DNA of 64,000 nt from positions 286,462-350,461 of the forward strand of contig NW_025899959.1 in NCBI RefSeq assembly GCF_022539505.1, written 5' to 3'. This stretch comes from Lolium rigidum. Its lineage: Eukaryota; Streptophyta; Magnoliopsida; Poales; Poaceae. Shown here piece by piece: positions 1-11,600 of this stretch. Numbering within the stretch: position 1 is the stretch's first letter; the number at the start of each line of letters is the position of its first letter. The notes below the pieces were generated by a model. The model had not been told where the DNA came from, did no database searches, and was given only the letters and a program-made list of their open reading frames with translations. A program made the translations under genes and the position numbers.

Positions 1-473
1 GCTGACAACAAGATGAACGACCCATCCAACTGCAGAGAGGTAGGGGCCTCTACCCTGGCCGCAGTTAATTCTTGCAGCGTTTTCGACAGACCAGAACCTG
101 CTATTTGCACTGACGACGACGCCAAGTAACATTCTTCCATGTACCAGGAGAAGGGGGAGCAGCCTGCAGATCACCTCGACAGCGATTCATCGCTCGTTAC
201 ATTGATGATCCTCGTCCATAACATGCTAAAGCTTGATTACACGATGCAGGTAAATTCTTGTCTGCCCATCCATCCGCTGATCCATCTCCGCAAAAGAAAA
301 ATGGCCTACTGTTTCATCTTTTTTTTGTCGGTTTTTACCTACAGGAGAAGATTGTCGGGTCACTGTCCCTCAAATCATCTTCCGCGGAGCTTGATGGTTA
401 CTGCCTTATGTGGGATCTGAGGCCGTACGTCGAGGGCGGCGTGATGAATCTTGCGTGGAAATCATGCCCGTAG
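1..473 (+). CDS. C-terminal three exons of an unrecognised plant protein (5' end outside window)
   Basis: Three exons join in one frame: 1-39, 148-249 and 345-473 (TAG stop). The introns are 40-147 (GTAGGG...CCAG, 108 bp) and 250-344 (GTAAAT...ACAG, 95 bp), both phase 0. An in-frame TAA at 127-129 lies inside the first intron, which supports splicing there. The 90-residue tail is acidic and polar at first. It then has a Leu/Met-rich segment (LVTLMILVHNMLKLDY) and ends with a conserved-looking stretch containing YCLMWDLRPYV. I see no catalytic motif and do not recognise the family. The exon structure and clean reading frame argue for a genuine gene whose larger part lies left of the window. 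Frame and splice sites are seen directly; the statement that it is an expressed gene is inference. Confidence 0.65.
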
Positions 474-726
474 AAACCCTTGGCCCCTGGTTTTTGGTAG
501 ATCAAGCCCAGCTACTTCTGCAGCTAGATAGCCATGTGTGTAACTTATGATTGTAGCACTGACACTCCAGGAAGATTTGTGTGGTAGACTGCAATTTGTT
601 ATGGGGAGTCCTACTCTGAAATCTGCATAGGAACTTTTAACAGTGGGAAGAATTGAAAGGTCTATGTGAGTATAATCTGCAATTTTCTCATCGTTGTCTG
701 ATCTGATACGAATAGCGCGAAACACC
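474..726 (+). other. probable 3' UTR and flank of the first gene
   Basis: AT-rich sequence after the TAG of the gene at 1-473, with no open frame of interest. It stops at the 16-base T run at 727-742 that marks the next inserted element. No clear polyadenylation signal was identified. Confidence 0.4.
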
Positions 727-2330
727 TTTTTTTTTTTTTTTTGAAACTAGGCAAGAGGCTTGCCGTTCATTGATATAGTAGAAGAGAAATGGGCACTTTA
801 TGAGGGAAACCAGCCGAAAACCGATACAACACAACACACACGCGGCCCCCGAGGCCGCACAACACCTAACCAAAGACAGGCCGCACACCACACGAGCCGA
901 CGGCCTAGCCATCCCAGTGGCCAAGGCCGACACCCACAAACACCTCAAAACGCAACAAGGCGGGGGCAAAACACGGAGCCGCCGCTTCGACATCCACGCC
1001 GACCCCCGGGGCCGCACACCACCTAACCGAAGACAGGCCGAGGACGAAACCGACAAGACAGACAACAACAGACAACAACACTTGCAGCGAAGGGCCTCCA
1101 CAATGATGCCTCCAACGAGGGGAGCGACGACCGAGAGCGCCGCCATCACCGGCATCGGCCGAGGCCGGTGCAGGGTTTTCATCCGGAGTACACCGAAACC
1201 GAAGTCGTCTTCGCCTGAGCGCCGAGTCGAGGAAGCCAAACAGCTCGTCGACGCCGACAACCAACTCGCTCCACAGATCCCTCTGGCCGACGGAGCATCC
1301 AAGGCGAGGACCCCAGCAGGCCAAACGTCACAAGAAAGTGCCGCCCTCGCCCGATCCCACAAGGTATCAGGGATTCCCCTGGAGAACCCGCGCGGAGGCG
1401 CAAGAACACCACCACGACGACGCCTCCAAGGAGGACACGACGCCAAAAAAGGCGCCGCCGCCGTCGGTTCCGGCCGCAGCCAGAATAAGACTTTCGTCCA
1501 GCAGGGAGTCGCAACCTCATAGCCGCCGCAAAGGGCTGGCCAGACCACCATCACCATCCCGCACACCTCGTGCGCCGACGCCGCGCTACAGCCACCACCA
1601 CCACCAAACCAGACCGGAGAGCTCCGCGAGCACAACCTTCACCCACCGCACCTCGCGGAGATGAGAGGCCGGGCTGCACAGCCTGCAGCCGACGGAGCAC
1701 CGCCGAAGAGCACCGTGGGCGCCGCCGGAACGACACATAGAGGGGGCGCCGACCAACATCGACGCGGGGCTCGAGGACGAACGCAGATGCCCGTAGACTT
1801 GAGCTCCCAGGACCGGCCGCCACGCCGCCCACGCGGCCACCGCAGCCGCCGCACTTTCCTGTCACCACTCCGCCGCGGCCCGGGGCCGCCACCCCGGCAT
1901 CCCATCAGAACCCCTCCGCAGCAGCCAGGAGCACCTTGCCGCGGCCGCCGCCGCTTCCCGGGGTCACCGCCCCGGCACTCCACCACCCAGCAGCAGCAGC
2001 AAGCCTACAGCACCTCCACGGCCAGGGGGCCCCGCGCCGACATGACCATCTGCGCCCCGAGCCGGCCCGCCCGGCCCAGATCTGGCCTGGCTGCCGGAAC
2101 CCCGCGTGCCGCATGCGGCCAGAAGAGCCGTTGCGCCCGCCGCGCGCAGCCACGCCCGCCGCACCCGCCGTCCTGAGCCACGCCCGAGCGAGCTCCTTCT
2201 TGCCAGGGACGCGAGAGGGGAAGAAGCACCCCGCCGCCACCTTGCTCGGGGAGTGCGCGGCTTTGCCGCCCCCCCCTCCGGCGGCGACCCGTGTTGGTTT
2301 TACTTTGATGCCGACTTTTGTCATGTGTGA
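727..2330 (-). mobile_element. GC-rich retroposon-like block, minus orientation, with poly(A) tail
   Basis: A T run at 727-742 is followed by sequence which on the minus strand reads as a grass LINE-type 3' end: a short 3' region with TTCTCTTCTACTATATCAAT, then AGTTTC and the A tail. The body to about 2330 is very GC-rich. It gives long open frames on both strands with Arg/Ala/Pro-rich translations, typical of base composition rather than coding. No reverse transcriptase or other domain is visible. I could not find a target-site duplication, so the right boundary is approximate. A non-autonomous, LINE-mobilised retroposon is the best reading; a retroposed transcript is an alternative. Confidence 0.4.
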
Positions 2331-2368
2331 TGCAGAGACCACGAGTTGCGCCAGTAATAGATGAAGCA

Positions 2369-3584
2369 AGATTGATACTACGACGCGAACCGTTTTTCCC
2401 CTCGTCTGCTCCTGAGAGGTGGCGGCGCGATCCAGTCTTCCCAATCTCCGGCCAGGGCGTTGGGCCTGGTTTCCTCTCCCACCGCTTGTCGCTCTGGCGG
2501 CGGCATGAGGGAGGGGGAACCTTGTTCCTCCGTTCTAGCCTAGTAGTTAGGGTTAGCTTTTGTCTTCTATGGTGCGTCATTGGGGTGGTGGGGGCGGCGT
2601 CCGGGCAAATAAATCTGCCACAACTCCACTCCCACACCGGCGACGATCTTCACGACGGCGTCTCGGAGTTGTTGGCAACGTGTGCTTGTCGATCTTTCTG
2701 GTCGTCAGCTTGGTCTTCTCGCCGTTCTTCAGATCTGGCGGGATCTATTTCTCGACGTGTCACTGGCGCTTGTCGTTGTCCACGAAGGCGCTGGGGACCA
2801 GGGCGAGGTGGTTCTTCTAGAGCGAAGATGTTGGTCCGGAGGTGGTGGTTATGCCGTTCTTCTCCGACTTCGTTGATGGGAGGCGGCGTATCTTGGTCGA
2901 AGACAGCACGGGGACGTCCCTCGGTCGACGTGCCACAGCGACATGTGCCTCGCTGCTTGCAGCGGGCCTGTTCATCGACTCACAAAGACTCGTTGGCGAT
3001 GGTGCTTTTTTGGATCTTGCAACGATGGAGGCTCGGCGTCTCTTCTTGTGTTCGTCTCGGCGGCGTTGGAATTGGACGGCGGCCGCTGGCTACGGTGGTT
3101 GCAAGAAATCGTAGGGATCGTTTTGTATTTCTCGATCTTTTAGGATTTTATCTGCAAATTCAGGATAATCATTTTATCCCGGTTTGTCTTTTAGTTTTTT
3201 TTTTTTTTTTGCGAAACACAGTACAATCAAAGACACTCATACATACGCGCACACACTCACCCCTATGAACGCACACACGCACACCCTATTCATATGTACA
3301 CATCCAAGAGACTACGTCGAAAAACTGATCCGGCAGGTCTTAAGATTGAGAAGTCACCACAGCGCCTCGTTGTCGACGGGAACATCGCCTCCCACTGAAG
3401 AATATTCCGCCTTTATGAGACACCAAAGTATCAAATCTGGGATTTGAACTCTGGTGGGCTGGGGGTGCCACTGCCCTCCTAACCATCCAACCACAGGTTG
3501 GTTCTCTTGTCTTTTAGTTTCCACATGTGTTGCTTCATGTAACTTGATGTTCGATTAATTAAATATGTGGTTGCTCTCAAAAGA
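2369..3584 (+). mobile_element. LINE-mobilised retroposon with 13-bp target-site duplication, split by a SINE
   Basis: The block is flanked by a perfect 13-bp direct repeat AATAGATGAAGCA (2356-2368 and 3585-3597) and ends in the A-rich CTCAAAAGA, as expected for target-primed insertion. Without the nested SINE and one copy of its duplication it is about 0.9 kb. It starts GC-rich and ends in an AT-rich 3' part. No intact ORF or reverse transcriptase is present, so it is non-autonomous. The TSD is directly visible; the assignment to LINE machinery follows from the TSD and the A tail. Confidence 0.65.
3198..3506 (-). mobile_element. Au-type SINE with 14-bp target-site duplication
   Basis: The minus strand begins GAGAACCAACCTGTGGTTGG and continues with a tRNA-related head (promoter boxes around GGTTCAAATCC-like sequence). 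It ends with a TGTGCGTGTG-type 3' part, CACTGTGTT-like sequence and a short homopolymer tail, matching the Au SINE family of grasses. It is bounded by a perfect 14-bp repeat TTGTCTTTTAGTTT at 3184-3197 and 3507-3520. It lies inside the retroposon 2369-3584 and is therefore younger than it. Confidence 0.9.
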
Positions 3585-3600
3585 AATAGATGAAGCATTA

Positions 3601-3700
3601 CTCTCTTCGATCCATATTATTTCTCATTAAAATGGATGTATCTATAATAAAAAAAATTAGATACCTTTATATTATCAAGTAATATGGATGGAAGGGGTAG
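3601..3700. mobile_element. Stowaway MITE (100 bp)
   Basis: Imperfect terminal inverted repeats (CTCTCTTCGATCCATATTAT against the complement of AATATGGATGGAAGGGGTAG) enclose an AT-rich centre. TA duplications lie at 3599-3600 and 3701-3702. Size, TIR start CTC.C.. and TA target are those of Stowaway/Tc1-mariner MITEs. It sits about 125 bp upstream of the VPS9 start codon and one base from the TSD of the retroposon on its left, so it lies in the VPS9 promoter region. Confidence 0.85.
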
Positions 3701-3825
3701 TAAATTTTAACTCAGGATTCAGAACCTGTAGAAAACGATTACGGTTGGCGTTCTTCCCATCTCTGCTTGCCTTGCCGTCTCTGACAAAACTCCAAATCTC
3801 TCTCTCTGCGGGCGTGCGGGCGGCG

Positions 3826-6800
3826 ATGGAGAGCCCGTCCTCGGCGGCGTCGCGGGTGGACTTCTACGGCTTCCTCGACCGCATGCGCCGCCCCGCCGCC
3901 GCCGGCCTCTTCCGCTCCATCAAGAGGTCAGCCCACCCCACCCGCCGTCCCCCCACTGAATTCACACACTGCTTACCTCGATCAACGATCATGGCCTCCT
4001 CCCCCTCATACGGATCTAACCTTGCTAACCCTAACGCCCGCAGCTTCCTCGCCTCCCTCTCGCTCGACGCCGAGGTGGACGGCGCCAGGGTCCAGGCCTT
4101 CTACGCGGCGATGGAGGCGGCCTTCAGGGAGCACCCCCTCTGGGCCAACGCCACCCACCAGGAAATCGACCACGCGCTCGAGGTCTCAACATTCCCTGCC
4201 GAATTTCCATTATGTTTCCCGTCGCATCGCATTGAATCGAACGCCTCTGAACATACATCCCCTGCTGAATTTCCTTTCTGTTTCTCGTCGCTCGCGTCGA
4301 GTTGAATCGAACGCCTCTGCTTTGATTCTGAACAGGGCCTCGAGAAGTACATCATGACCAAGCTCTTCGACCGCACCTTCGCGGCGTCGGCGGAGGACGC
4401 GGCCGCCGACGCGGAGGTCTCGGAGAGGATCGGCCTCCTGCAGCGGTTCGTCAGGCCTGAGCACTTGGACATACCCAAGGTCCTGCACAACGAGGCCTCG
4501 TGGCTGGTAAGACGGTCTGCTCTCTTCTCAGTTGGGTTTCAGGCTTTAAGCTCATCTCATGTGGAAACACTAGGTTCATGTTGCAATCGGAGATGTTTCG
4601 GTTTGCATGTGGCCTTACAGACTGCATTGTCATGATTTAATCTTGTAAATTGACCGTGTAACTCTAGGTTTCACAATACGTGTCTACTTATCTGGATAGC
4701 TTTATAGACCAATCAATAAATTTAAAGAATTGTCTTCTGGACATCTTGCAGAATACATGGTAGGCCTGATTGAAGATAGTTACTACTTGTTATTCAGTTC
4801 CAGATTCTCTTGTTACGTTGCTCATGGTTTTTTCTTTGAATTGCATAGTAAAATGTCACTGTTTTGTATCGGGCGGCACCTAACTGGTTCATCGACATCT
4901 ATAGTTTTCTTATACTCCACGTTAATTTCAACTTTCCAGTTTAGGTTTGACAATATGTGTCTACTTATTTGGATAGCTCTATACACACCAATCAAATAAA
5001 TTTAAAGGATTGCCTTCTAGACATCTTGCAGAATATATGGTAGACCTGATTGAAGATAGTTAATTGTTACTCTGTTCCAGTTTCTTTTGCTAGGTTGCTC
5101 ATGTTTTTTCTTTGAATTACATAGTAAAAAGCCATTGTTTTTGTATGGTGCGGTACCTAACCGGTTCATCAACATCTGTAGTTTTCTGATACTCCACGTT
5201 AATTTGAACTTTCCAGTCTTAGAACCATGGCTCGAGCTAACTCTGACCTCACATGCCACTCTAGCTTGCAGTTAAAGAGTTACAGAAGATCAATTCCTTC
5301 AAATCGCCACGGGAAAAGCTTCTATGTGTTATGAGCTGTTGCCAAGTCATCAACAACTTGCTGCTAAACGCGTCGATGTCAAATGACCGAACACCATCTG
5401 GGGCTGATGAGTTTCTTCCAATTCTCATTTATATTACTATAAAGGCAAGTTTCTCTTTCTACGATGTTTTCATTCTTGCTCAATTGTTCTCATTAAGATT
5501 TGTAGCAATGAACCAAAAATAGTATTCTTTAGACTTAGCTGTTTAGGATCTGTAGTTAGGGTTTTGAATCAGAAGAAGTCTTCAGTCTTCACCTCTTCAT
5601 TAATATTATGTTTGTTGTTGCTAAAATGAGAAGCACTGCTTATAAAATGCAACGTGATCCTTGTTGATGCCTACTTTCACCTTTTTGGTAAATATTATAT
5701 TGTAAGTGACCAGGCTTGCTCGCTCATTGTCCTTTTGTAGTATTGAAGGATTCGCTGGTTATTGTTGGCATCGCCACTAGATTCCATTTTTCACTCAATT
5801 TTAATTTACCACACGGCAGGAGATTAACATTGAGTCTTCAGTTCCATTTAGTCATCGCTATAAACTGTGAAAAAGAGTACCTTCAGTTCCCAATTTAGTT
5901 ATGTTCGCATTGTGAAGTGAACTTGTCGTGATCTTACAGTGCAATTAAATTGCATAATCTGTTTTCATTGGTGCTGTTCGTTGTCACTTGAAGTTATTTT
6001 CCCCTTTTCTGAACGATTATCAATTATAATTTTAATTTTGGCTTCCTTGGATTTCACCAATGTACATGAGAGTCTGTAGGGACTAGGGAGGATATAAGTT
6101 CACACCAATATGTCTTCATGTCTTTGTGGTACTTTGTTTTATCCACCTTAGGAAGAACTAGAACCTGTTGTTTTTCATGTTTTTTACTAAATTGAGTACA
6201 TTTGACAAACTACCTGAAAAACTAATGCAGGCCAATCCTCCTCGTCTGCACTCAAATCTGAAGTTTGTTCAGCTTTTTAGAAGAGAAACTAAGCTTGTTT
6301 CTGAAGTGGAATACTATCTCACAAACCTCATTTCAGCAAAGATGTTTATAGTTAATGTTGATGGCCACTCGCTATCCATGGAAGACAATGAGTTTCAGAT
6401 GCATATGGAAACTGCAAAACTAGGTACTGAAATATGTGTTGCAAGCCTTAGTAGTCCGCAAGGGTCGGCTACATCTACGAGGGGACTACAAAAGCAAACT
6501 GATACAGAAGGTCCGTTGTTAACAGTTTCTGCTTATTTGAAACAGTTTGGCTTAGTATAAGTTTTTTTTCAGGCATATAAGGTTTCCCCTGTGCATAATG
6601 TTGTTTCTTCTGGTCTTATGTACTCCCTCTGTAGCATATAGAAGGAAATATCAACAATCACAGTATTGAATAAATATACTGGATCTATTGATATTGATTT
6701 GGTATTGTAGATCTTAATTATTTAGCATATATAATTGGTCAAACTTAAAAAGTGTTGACTTTTTGACTCAAATTGGGGATGGAGGGAGTAAGAACCAATG

Positions 6801-7145
6801 TACCTACTCCAGCATATATGCTCAGTGGCTGTAAATGAACTTTCTTTTCTGAAACTATATTATATCTCTAGATTTCTTTCTATTGGTTGTCATGCTCTTC
6901 GTCCGCTCGACAATTTAGGTTCAGTTTTGTTTGATTTTGCTGCATAATCACAATCTTTCAGTTTAGCAGGTTCCAGATTCCCTTTCATGGACTCGGAAAC
7001 TGAAAGTTTGACTCCAGCAGAACTCAAGCAGCTGCATGGGCTCTACAGGCAAGTAGTCACCAGATACACATCGCTGTCTAAAGCTTTAAGGAAGTTATCC
7101 ATAGACGAGGATCAACTCCTTGCATCAGTAGATGACGATCCCTGA
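3826..7145 (+). CDS. VPS9A-like: VPS9-domain Rab5 guanine-nucleotide exchange factor (VPS9A-like)
   Basis: Plant VPS9 proteins activate Rab5-type GTPases on endosomes and act in vacuolar sorting. Exons in frame: 3826-3926, 4044-4182, 4336-4506, 5265-5444, 6231 to about 6423-6544, and about 6970/6977-7145 (TGA). The helical N-terminal part occupies residues 1-100 and the VPS9 core about 100-250. The GADEFLP motif places Asp at residue 185 and the YYLTNL motif Tyr at 225, the numbers of the essential residues in Arabidopsis VPS9a. Exon 4 ends at AAG|GCAAGT, a GC-AG intron that keeps the frame exactly. The exon 5-6 join is unsettled. A strong donor at 6555 has no in-phase acceptor, while 6423|6970 and 6544|6977 both keep frame. 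The protein (about 315-360 aa) is well short of the roughly 520-residue Arabidopsis protein, mainly in its C-terminal tail, so a divergent paralogue is possible. A partial copy lies at 12684-14476. Confidence 0.88.
4664..5220 (+). repeat. two-copy tandem duplication (period 278 bp) inside VPS9 intron 3
   Basis: Intron 3 contains about 4664-4941 repeated at 4942-5220. Both copies share CAATA.GTGTCTACTTAT, the GACATCTTGCAGAATA block, the TTTTTTCTTTGAATT block and CTCCACGTTAATTT. The copies differ by scattered substitutions and small indels, so the duplication is not recent. It accounts for much of the intron's length. Confidence 0.9.
6623..6788. mobile_element. internally deleted Stowaway MITE in VPS9 intron 5
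   Basis: Begins CTCCCTCTGT and ends GGATGGAGGGAG, with TA at 6621-6622 and 6789-6790. The fuller version of the same insertion lies in the duplicate at 13059-13301. This copy lacks roughly 65 bp after the left terminus, so it was deleted after the genomic duplication. Confidence 0.85.
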
Positions 7146-8447
7146 ACTGATGCGAAGATGCTGTCCAGAGACGGTATCGGTTGATTTACAAAACTACCTC
7201 CATATCCATGTCACTCACACGGTCACACCCGTGCGATGGTGTAAAACATGTGTACAAAGTTTTCCATCAGCTGGAAGAATACGCACGAGGTTTGATGCCA
7301 TGCTTGCTCGTGCTACTGCAATCAATGCACCCACAACAAGGACCCAAGGATGGGCTACAGGTATGACCGTAAAGAGACTTCAGAGATTAAGACACATGTT
7401 TGTTCCTTTGTGAGCTGCCTAATGGGTAGCCTTTTGCAACATCTCTGCAGACCGGATGTTCTTCTCGTCATACCTTCAGAATAGGCATTGGGTGTTGCAT
7501 GTAGCAGCTGCAGGTCTTATCCGTTTGAAGTTCTCCGCGCTGAGAGATACACCCTCTTCCTCGGTGCGTCTGCCTGCGGCATCGCAAGTGACACGTCCTA
7601 GTTACCTGTGCCTCCGGTCTGCTCATGTTTCGGGTTGGTTCATTCCCCCGATAAGCATCTGTCGAAGTTCTCCTCATCGGCTCTGCACTCAGCTGCAGAC
7701 TGATGCTGCTGCAACCCATACCACCTGCCTAATCTGGTCTGCTTTTGCTTTGTTTGGCAATCCCTTAATATGCATCCGTGGAAGTTTCCTACATCAGTGC
7801 TGCGGGCAGCTGCAGATTGATGCTGCCGCAACCCATACTACCTGAGTAGTCAATCACACCTTGCTACAGTACGGCTGGCTCCCAGTTGGGTCTTTCTCTC
7901 CTGGTCTTTCACTTCTGGACAGCTGCTGGCAAAGACATTTTGTCAAGGAAGGACAAATGTCTGAAGCTTTATCGCATGTTTGTTTGCTTTTTTGTATGTT
8001 TGAGTTTTCAAAGTTGTGTCTGACAATGTTCTGTAGTGTGTTGAGTACTTTGAGAACTTCATGTTGTACCGCGGACAGGGTGTAACGCACTGGTATGGTA
8101 ACATAAGTCTGAAGCTACGAATGCGCTAGTACAAGTAACATTTTCCTGATCATGTAAAACTTCAGCAACATGCAGATTGTAATTTCATACCTCGGTGCTA
8201 ATATGATACCTATCATGTAGGTCCTCTGCAATCTTCCATCTCTGTAGGGATTGACCTGTTGAAACTGGTACTGTATAAACTAAAAGGCATTGCTAGTATT
8301 ACAAAGTGACAGAAAGAACAAAAACCCCGTGTCCTGAGTACAAAGTTTGCTGAACTTTGTTGTATTTGATGTTTCTATTCTTCTGTAATATTTTGGATAC
8401 AAAGCATTTGAACTGTAATTGAATCAAGACTGATTATTCATACAGAG
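7146..8447 (+). other. 3' UTR/flank of VPS9 gene with a two-copy repeat
   Basis: No coding sequence recognised. It contains a 73-bp repeat at 7655-7727 and 7772-7844 (period 117 bp) that includes GCTGCAGA.TGATGCTGC.G. Part of the flank (about 8128-8420) is also present in the duplicate near 14160-14470, which shows that the duplication took in the 3' flank of the gene. Confidence 0.5.
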
Positions 8448-8516
8448 GTCATCCTGCTATGCAGAGGCCGGGTGTAATTGCTTTTTCAGTAATAAAGCGC
8501 CCATTTTCGAAAAACG
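8448..8516 (+). mobile_element. 5'-truncated LINE/retroposon 3' end
   Basis: Short segment reading GCAGAGGCCGGGTGTAATTG, then AATAAAGCGCCCATTTTCGA and an A run, the characteristic 3' end of grass LINEs. Only about 70 bp remain, and no target-site duplication was established. Confidence 0.55.
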
Positions 8517-8671
8517 CAGTTTCAAACAGAAGAAGTGGAAGGGACAAAGCTAAGGAGGGATGTTTTAGCAGAAGGGCCCTGTACTAAAGGCCAATATATA
8601 ATACTGTACAACCCAATGAAGAGTCCGAACATGCATAGTTATAGATGAGATGGTAGCAAGCAACAAGGGGA

Positions 8672-11600
8672 TCAATCATTGTGCACGCTGCGTGAGGTCG
8701 TTGTTGTTATCCGTTTGATGTACTCAGCTTTGATTTTCTTCAGCGTCACAACCACATCACGCATTGTTATCCTCTCGTCCGGTGACTCGCTGGAGCAGAG
8801 CAAACCAAGCTCAAACACCGACGCGAGAAAGCCATCGTCCAAGCTGCAGCTAGAAAGAGAGGGGTCTTGCAATAGCTGGCTACCACTAACAACCTGGACA
8901 AGATCTGTAGGAAGTGCCCATTGAACCCATTGCCTAAGGGTTAGTTGCGCACCGAACATACTGTCGGTCGGTCTCCTTCCGGTGAAGACTTCAAGGAGCA
9001 TTATCCCGTAGCTAAATACGTCGCTCTTCCGTGATGCTTTTCCAAGTGATCCGTACTCTGCACGAGAATACAAATTAAATGTAGTTGCACAACCATGTTA
9101 ATTTGAGTCGAATCATAATTTATCAACGGTCTAACTAGAAATTAGTTGAGCTAGCTAATTAACTACCTGGTGCCATGTACCCAATGGTTCCAGGCATGCT
9201 CGAACTTGTCATGGAGTTGTCATCTAGAAGCAACCTTGCAATGCCAAAGTCCGCCACATGCGCCGTCATCTCCTCGTCAAACAACACGTTGCTAGGCTTC
9301 AAATCACAGTGCAATACCAGCTCGTAGTGCTCATGGTGTAGATAATCCATGGCCATCGACACATCGAGCATGATCCCTAGTCTCTCAAGGAATCCCAAGT
9401 GCATTCTTGTACTCTCAGACCCGTGAAGGAGCATCTCTAAGCTGCCATTTGGCATGTATTGAAGCACTAGTGCTCTGAAGTCAAGGTTGGAACATGTGTT
9501 AAGTATCCTTATCAGGTTGCGGTGTCGCGCCATACGAAGCACTCGACACTCCACGTCGAAACTTTTGATGGCATGCTCTAGCTGCATGTCAATAACTTTT
9601 ATTGCGACCACTAACCCACTGCTGATTTGCCCCTTGAAGACTTTTCCAAAGCTTCCGGATCCCAAGATATTTTCTTCACTGAAACTATTGGTGGCGCGAA
9701 CAAGCTCATGATATGAGACTCTTTGATGGCCTACTACATCAGTTGGATCAACATAAGCTTTGTCTTCTCCTCTCTTAATTTTCTTTCTGAACCATATGTA
9801 CATGTAAATGGCAATGGAGCCAAAAGCTAATGTGAGTGTTGGGAGTATAAATTTCAACAAGTGTCTATAATTTGGGTGAGAACTTTCAAGGCATGGTAAA
9901 ATTCTCAGTCGTGGAGCACCACATAGCCCAGCATTCCCAATAAGAGATTGCAATGTGAGGTTTGAGAAAACACCTCCCTCAGGTATTGGTCCTTCTAGTC
10001 TATTATACGAGAGGTTCAAAATTTCCAAATAGGTAAAGTTGGCAAGGAACATGGGAATAGTACCAGATAGATTGTTATATGAGAGGTCTAATGATGCTAA
10101 GTCTTTTAGTTTTTTGAGTGGACCCGGAATTGAGCCTTTGAAGGCATTACATGATAGATTTAGGTAAATTAGCATCGTAAGTTCCCCGAATGATTCTGGG
10201 ATGCTTCCTAACAAGAGATTGGAAGAAAGGTCTATTTGATATATTTGAGTTAGACTAGAAACATCAGCCGGTAGTTTACCAACAAAAGAATTATGAGAAA
10301 GATTTATTTCAATAAGTTTATCTAGGTGGAAAAGTCTTGCAGGTATTGCTGAACTTAACTGGTTCTTAGACAAGTCAATGTATTCTAAGTTACTAAGATT
10401 ACCGAAGTTGTTTGGTATAGAGCCCAAGAACTTATTTGATTGGAGAAACAACTGTTCTAGAGTCCCGAGCATACCCATCTGTATTGGTAAATGGCCTAAC
10501 ATGTCATTGTAAGATACATCAAGCAGCATGAGATTCGCCAACATACCTACAGATTGTGGGATTGGCTTGGTTAATAGGTTGTTAGAGATTTCTATCCATT
10601 CAAGGCTGCTTATGTTTGAAATTGCTACCGGAAGTCCGCCTGTTAACTTGTTGTAACCTAGACCAAAAGTGACTAGTGAAGTGAGATTCCCAACACTGCT
10701 AGGGACGAAGCCTGTGAAAGAATTTCCATATAGATAAAGTGTCTGGAGTTGTCTGCACTTGGAAAGGTCCGAGAAAAAGTCTAGGTTTCCCACGAAATTA
10801 TTTTGTGACAAATCAAGCCAGTACAGAGCTGTATTTTCTCCAAGTGTTGGTGGTACTTGGCCAGACAAGTGATTTCCCCGCAAAGATAGGTAAGACAATT
10901 TGGATAAGTTACCGAGGGAAGCTGGAACTTCACCTGTCAATTGATTGCCTGTAAGATGCAGTGATGTGAGTTCTTGCATAAGACTTAATTCTGGTGGAAT
11001 CTCCCCGGTTAGATTGTTGTTTTGGAGTTCTAGTATAGTAAGTTTTGTGAGATTGGTTAGGGCCACCGGGATCGATCCAATAACGTGATTAAAACCCAAA
11101 TAAAGCTTTTCGAGGTTGGACAAGTTGGCTAACCATGTTGGCACGACGTCCACAAAAGAATTTCCAGACAAAAACATTACTTGTAGATATTGGCATGATG
11201 CAAGCCCTGATGGAAACTGACCGGAAAAATTGTTACCAGCCAACCCAAAATATTCTAACTTTGGGAGGCTGAAACTTTGATTGTTTGGAAACGTTCCGCC
11301 CGTTAGGTTACTGTTTCGGGAGAGTGCTATGCCTCGCAGCATAGACATGTTGTACATGCCCCGTGGTACTGTTCCCGACAGTTGATTAACCTCTAGTACT
11401 AGGTACTCAAGCATGGATAGGGATGCAATGGAGTGCGGTATAGGACCTGATAGACTGTTATTTCCAAAATGGATGAACGTCAAGGAAGGTGTGTTGTTGA
11501 ACAAATTCGATGGTATTTGGCCAATCAAGTCATTTCTGGCTAGAGAGATCTTCCTAAGGTTGTGCATATGCACGAGCATCTTAGGAGGGATTTGGCCTGA

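Noticed and set aside
688..2637. Long overlapping frames on both strands in the GC-rich block
   Set aside because: Low-complexity Arg/Ala/Pro translations in several frames at once, with no domain; they follow from GC content.
3300..3506. Possible tRNA gene suggested by tRNA-like promoter boxes
   Set aside because: It is the tRNA-derived head of the Au SINE, with no complete cloverleaf.
7132..7413. 93-codon frame overlapping the VPS9 stop
   Set aside because: It lies in the 3' flank in another phase and is not conserved in the duplicate.
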